Shown here piece by piece: positions 39,207 through 40,310 of a stretch of DNA of 40,310 nucleotides. The translations under genes were made by a program, and so were the position numbers. The notes beneath the pieces are model-generated. The model was given only the letters and a program-made list of their open reading frames with translations. It was not told the DNA's origin and made no database searches. Origin of the DNA: JAEUIA01 sp038330085 (lineage in GTDB: Bacteria > Planctomycetota > UBA1135 > GCA-002686595); contig JBBQNP010000026.1 in NCBI GenBank assembly GCA_038330085.1, positions 1-40,310 of the forward strand. Direction: 5' to 3'. Position 1 is the first letter of the stretch; every line of letters begins with the position of its first letter.

Positions 39207-40310
39207 TCAGAACTGGAAGTAAAGGAATGGCGCCGCATCGGGGCGACGGATGACGAACAACAACACGATCCACAGGATGCACACCGCCAGACGCAGCGGG
39301 ACGCTCTTCCTCAAGCCCAACCACTCGTGCGCGGCCTGTCCCAGGTGCAATGCGACGATCGGCAGCAGGAATACGATCTGCGGGACCTTCACCAGCCTTT
39401 CGAGGCCGAGCTCGCCCTGAAACGGCGCCACGAACATCCGCTGCAGCAGCATCACGGCGACGTTGAAATCAGGCGCGCGGAAGAAGACCCAAGCGACGTG
39501 AACGATGACGAAGACGAGGGCGATGCGCAGGCAGCGCCCGGCGAGGTCGAGCGCACCGCGCAAGGGATCGAGACCGGCGGTGATGCGGGTCTTGCACTTC
39601 AGCATCCGCTCGACGCACAGCCCGATGCCGTGGATCGCGCCCCAGACGACGTACGTCCACGCTGCCCCGTGCCACAAGCCCCCCAGGAGCATCGTGACCA
39701 GCAAGTTGAAGTACGTGCGACCCACGCCCAGTCGGTTGCCGCCCAGCGGAATGTAGAGGTAGTCGCGCAACCAGCGCGAGAGCGTGATGTGCCAGCGCGT
39801 CCAGAATTCGGACAGGCTGCGGCTGATGTACGGGTAGCGGAAGTTCTCAGGGAACGTGATGCCCAACAAATGTCCGAGGCCGATTGCGATGCCGGAGTAT
39901 CCGGCGAAGTCTGCGAAGATCTGCCCGCCGAAGCAGACGACCCCGAGCCACACCTGGCCGGCGGAGAACTTCTCGATGTGATGGTTGTTGAACACCAAGC
40001 CGACGTACACGGCCAGCCCGTCGGCGACGACGATCTTGAGGAAGAGGCCGGTGATGCAGCGGTAGATGCCCAACTGCACGCGCGGCCAGGAAAGCGGTCG
40101 GCGGTACTCGAGCTGCGGCAGCAGCTCTCGCGCGCGCACGATCGGGCCCGCGACGAGCTGCGGGAAGAACGACACGAACAGGAAGAAGTCGAGAAACGTG
40201 CGACACGGCTCGATGCGTCGCGCGTGGACGTCGATCGTGTAGCTGAGCGTCTGGAACGTGTAGAAGGAGATGCCGACCGGCACGATCCAGTTCGCGAGCC
40301 ACTCGGGCTG
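39207..40310 (-). CDS. MBOAT family O-acyltransferase (AlgI-like), N-terminus beyond the window
   Basis: The reading frame is open to the right edge (first visible residues QPEWLANWIVPVGISFYTFQ), so the protein's N-terminal part lies outside. The visible 367 residues contain the AlgI-type core: PVGISFYTFQTLSYTIDV, FFPQLVAGPIVRARELLPQL, FADFAGYSGIAIGLGHLLG, SEFWTRWHITLSRWLRDYLY with IPLGGNR, and GLWHGAAWTYVVWGAIHG with the catalytic histidine. It has many membrane helices. These enzymes move acyl groups across the membrane to polysaccharides, usually acetyl. The SGNH partner starts 23 bases after its stop. Confidence 0.92.
   Translation of the reverse strand, partial: QPEWLANWIVPVGISFYTFQTLSYTIDVHARRIEPCRTFLDFFLFVSFFPQLVAGPIVRARELLPQLEYRRPLSWPRVQLGIYRCITGLFLKIVVADGLAVYVGLVFNNHHIEKFSAGQVWLGVVCFGGQIFADFAGYSGIAIGLGHLLGITFPENFRYPYISRSLSEFWTRWHITLSRWLRDYLYIPLGGNRLGVGRTYFNLLVTMLLGGLWHGAAWTYVVWGAIHGIGLCVERMLKCKTRITAGLDPLRGALDLAGRCLRIALVFVIVHVAWVFFRAPDFNVAVMLLQRMFVAPFQGELGLERLVKVPQIVFLLPIVALHLGQAAHEWLGLRKSVPLRLAVCILWIVLLFVIRRPDAAPFLYFQF

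Noticed and set aside
1..40310. tRNA, rRNA, CRISPR arrays, prophage or attachment sites
   Set aside because: No cloverleaf-like sequence, rRNA signature, regularly spaced repeat series, integrase or phage gene was recognised by reading; a tRNA/RNA profile scan would be needed to exclude small RNAs.

Overview
The window is a GC-rich bacterial chromosome segment with 29 protein-coding genes and no rRNA, tRNA, CRISPR array or recognisable transposase. It most likely comes from a flagellated planctomycete. This is inferred from secreted proteins ending in a 'CFGDGS...CPC' module or a dockerin-like EF-hand, an ECF sigma factor fused to a membrane anchor and a long ectodomain, many carboxypeptidase-regulatory-like surface proteins, and weak or absent Shine-Dalgarno sites with frequent GTG starts. 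No taxonomic search was run.

Layout. (1) 32-7667, plus strand: a flagellar operon fliE-fliF-fliG-fliH-fliI-fliJ, then a MotE-like gene, then fliM-fliN. It encodes the MS-ring, the switch complex, and the export ATPase with its stator and chaperone. Several genes overlap by 4 to 20 bases. The only large break (6127-6403) holds two inverted copies of a 47-base palindromic repeat. (2) 7730-9562, minus: a small membrane protein and a DadA-like FAD oxidoreductase. (3) 9928-11064, plus: ispG. A third copy of the repeat sits in the convergent gap after it. (4) 11187-15718, minus: three secreted proteins, namely a cohesin-like protein, an FG-GAP/VCBS beta-propeller and a di-haem oxidoreductase with a dockerin-like tail. 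(5) 16242-17666, plus: egtB. (6) 17679-19931, minus: a membrane-anchored protein built of carboxypeptidase-regulatory-like modules.

(7) 20152-24375, plus: a queuosine-salvage-like gene, a PAP2/sphingomyelin-synthase-like membrane enzyme, hemE and hemN. (8) 24504-29779, plus: two tandem paralogous membrane-anchored proteins of the same modular type. (9) 29858-31744, plus: an octahaem cytochrome c. (10) 31800-34355, minus: the sigma factor-ectodomain fusion. (11) 34566-38142, plus: a PQQ-type propeller protein with the CFGDGS tail, and a serine hydrolase. (12) 38221 to the right edge, minus: an MBOAT acyltransferase (cut by the window end) and an SGNH partner, a pair typical of polysaccharide O-acetylation.

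The features most worth following up are the sigma factor-ectodomain fusion near other proteins of the same ectodomain type, the repeat that begins directly after stop codons, the CFGDGS C-terminal domain shared by two unrelated propellers, the possible cohesin/dockerin pairing in one gene cluster, and paired changes in the FliG and FliM motifs that normally bind each other.
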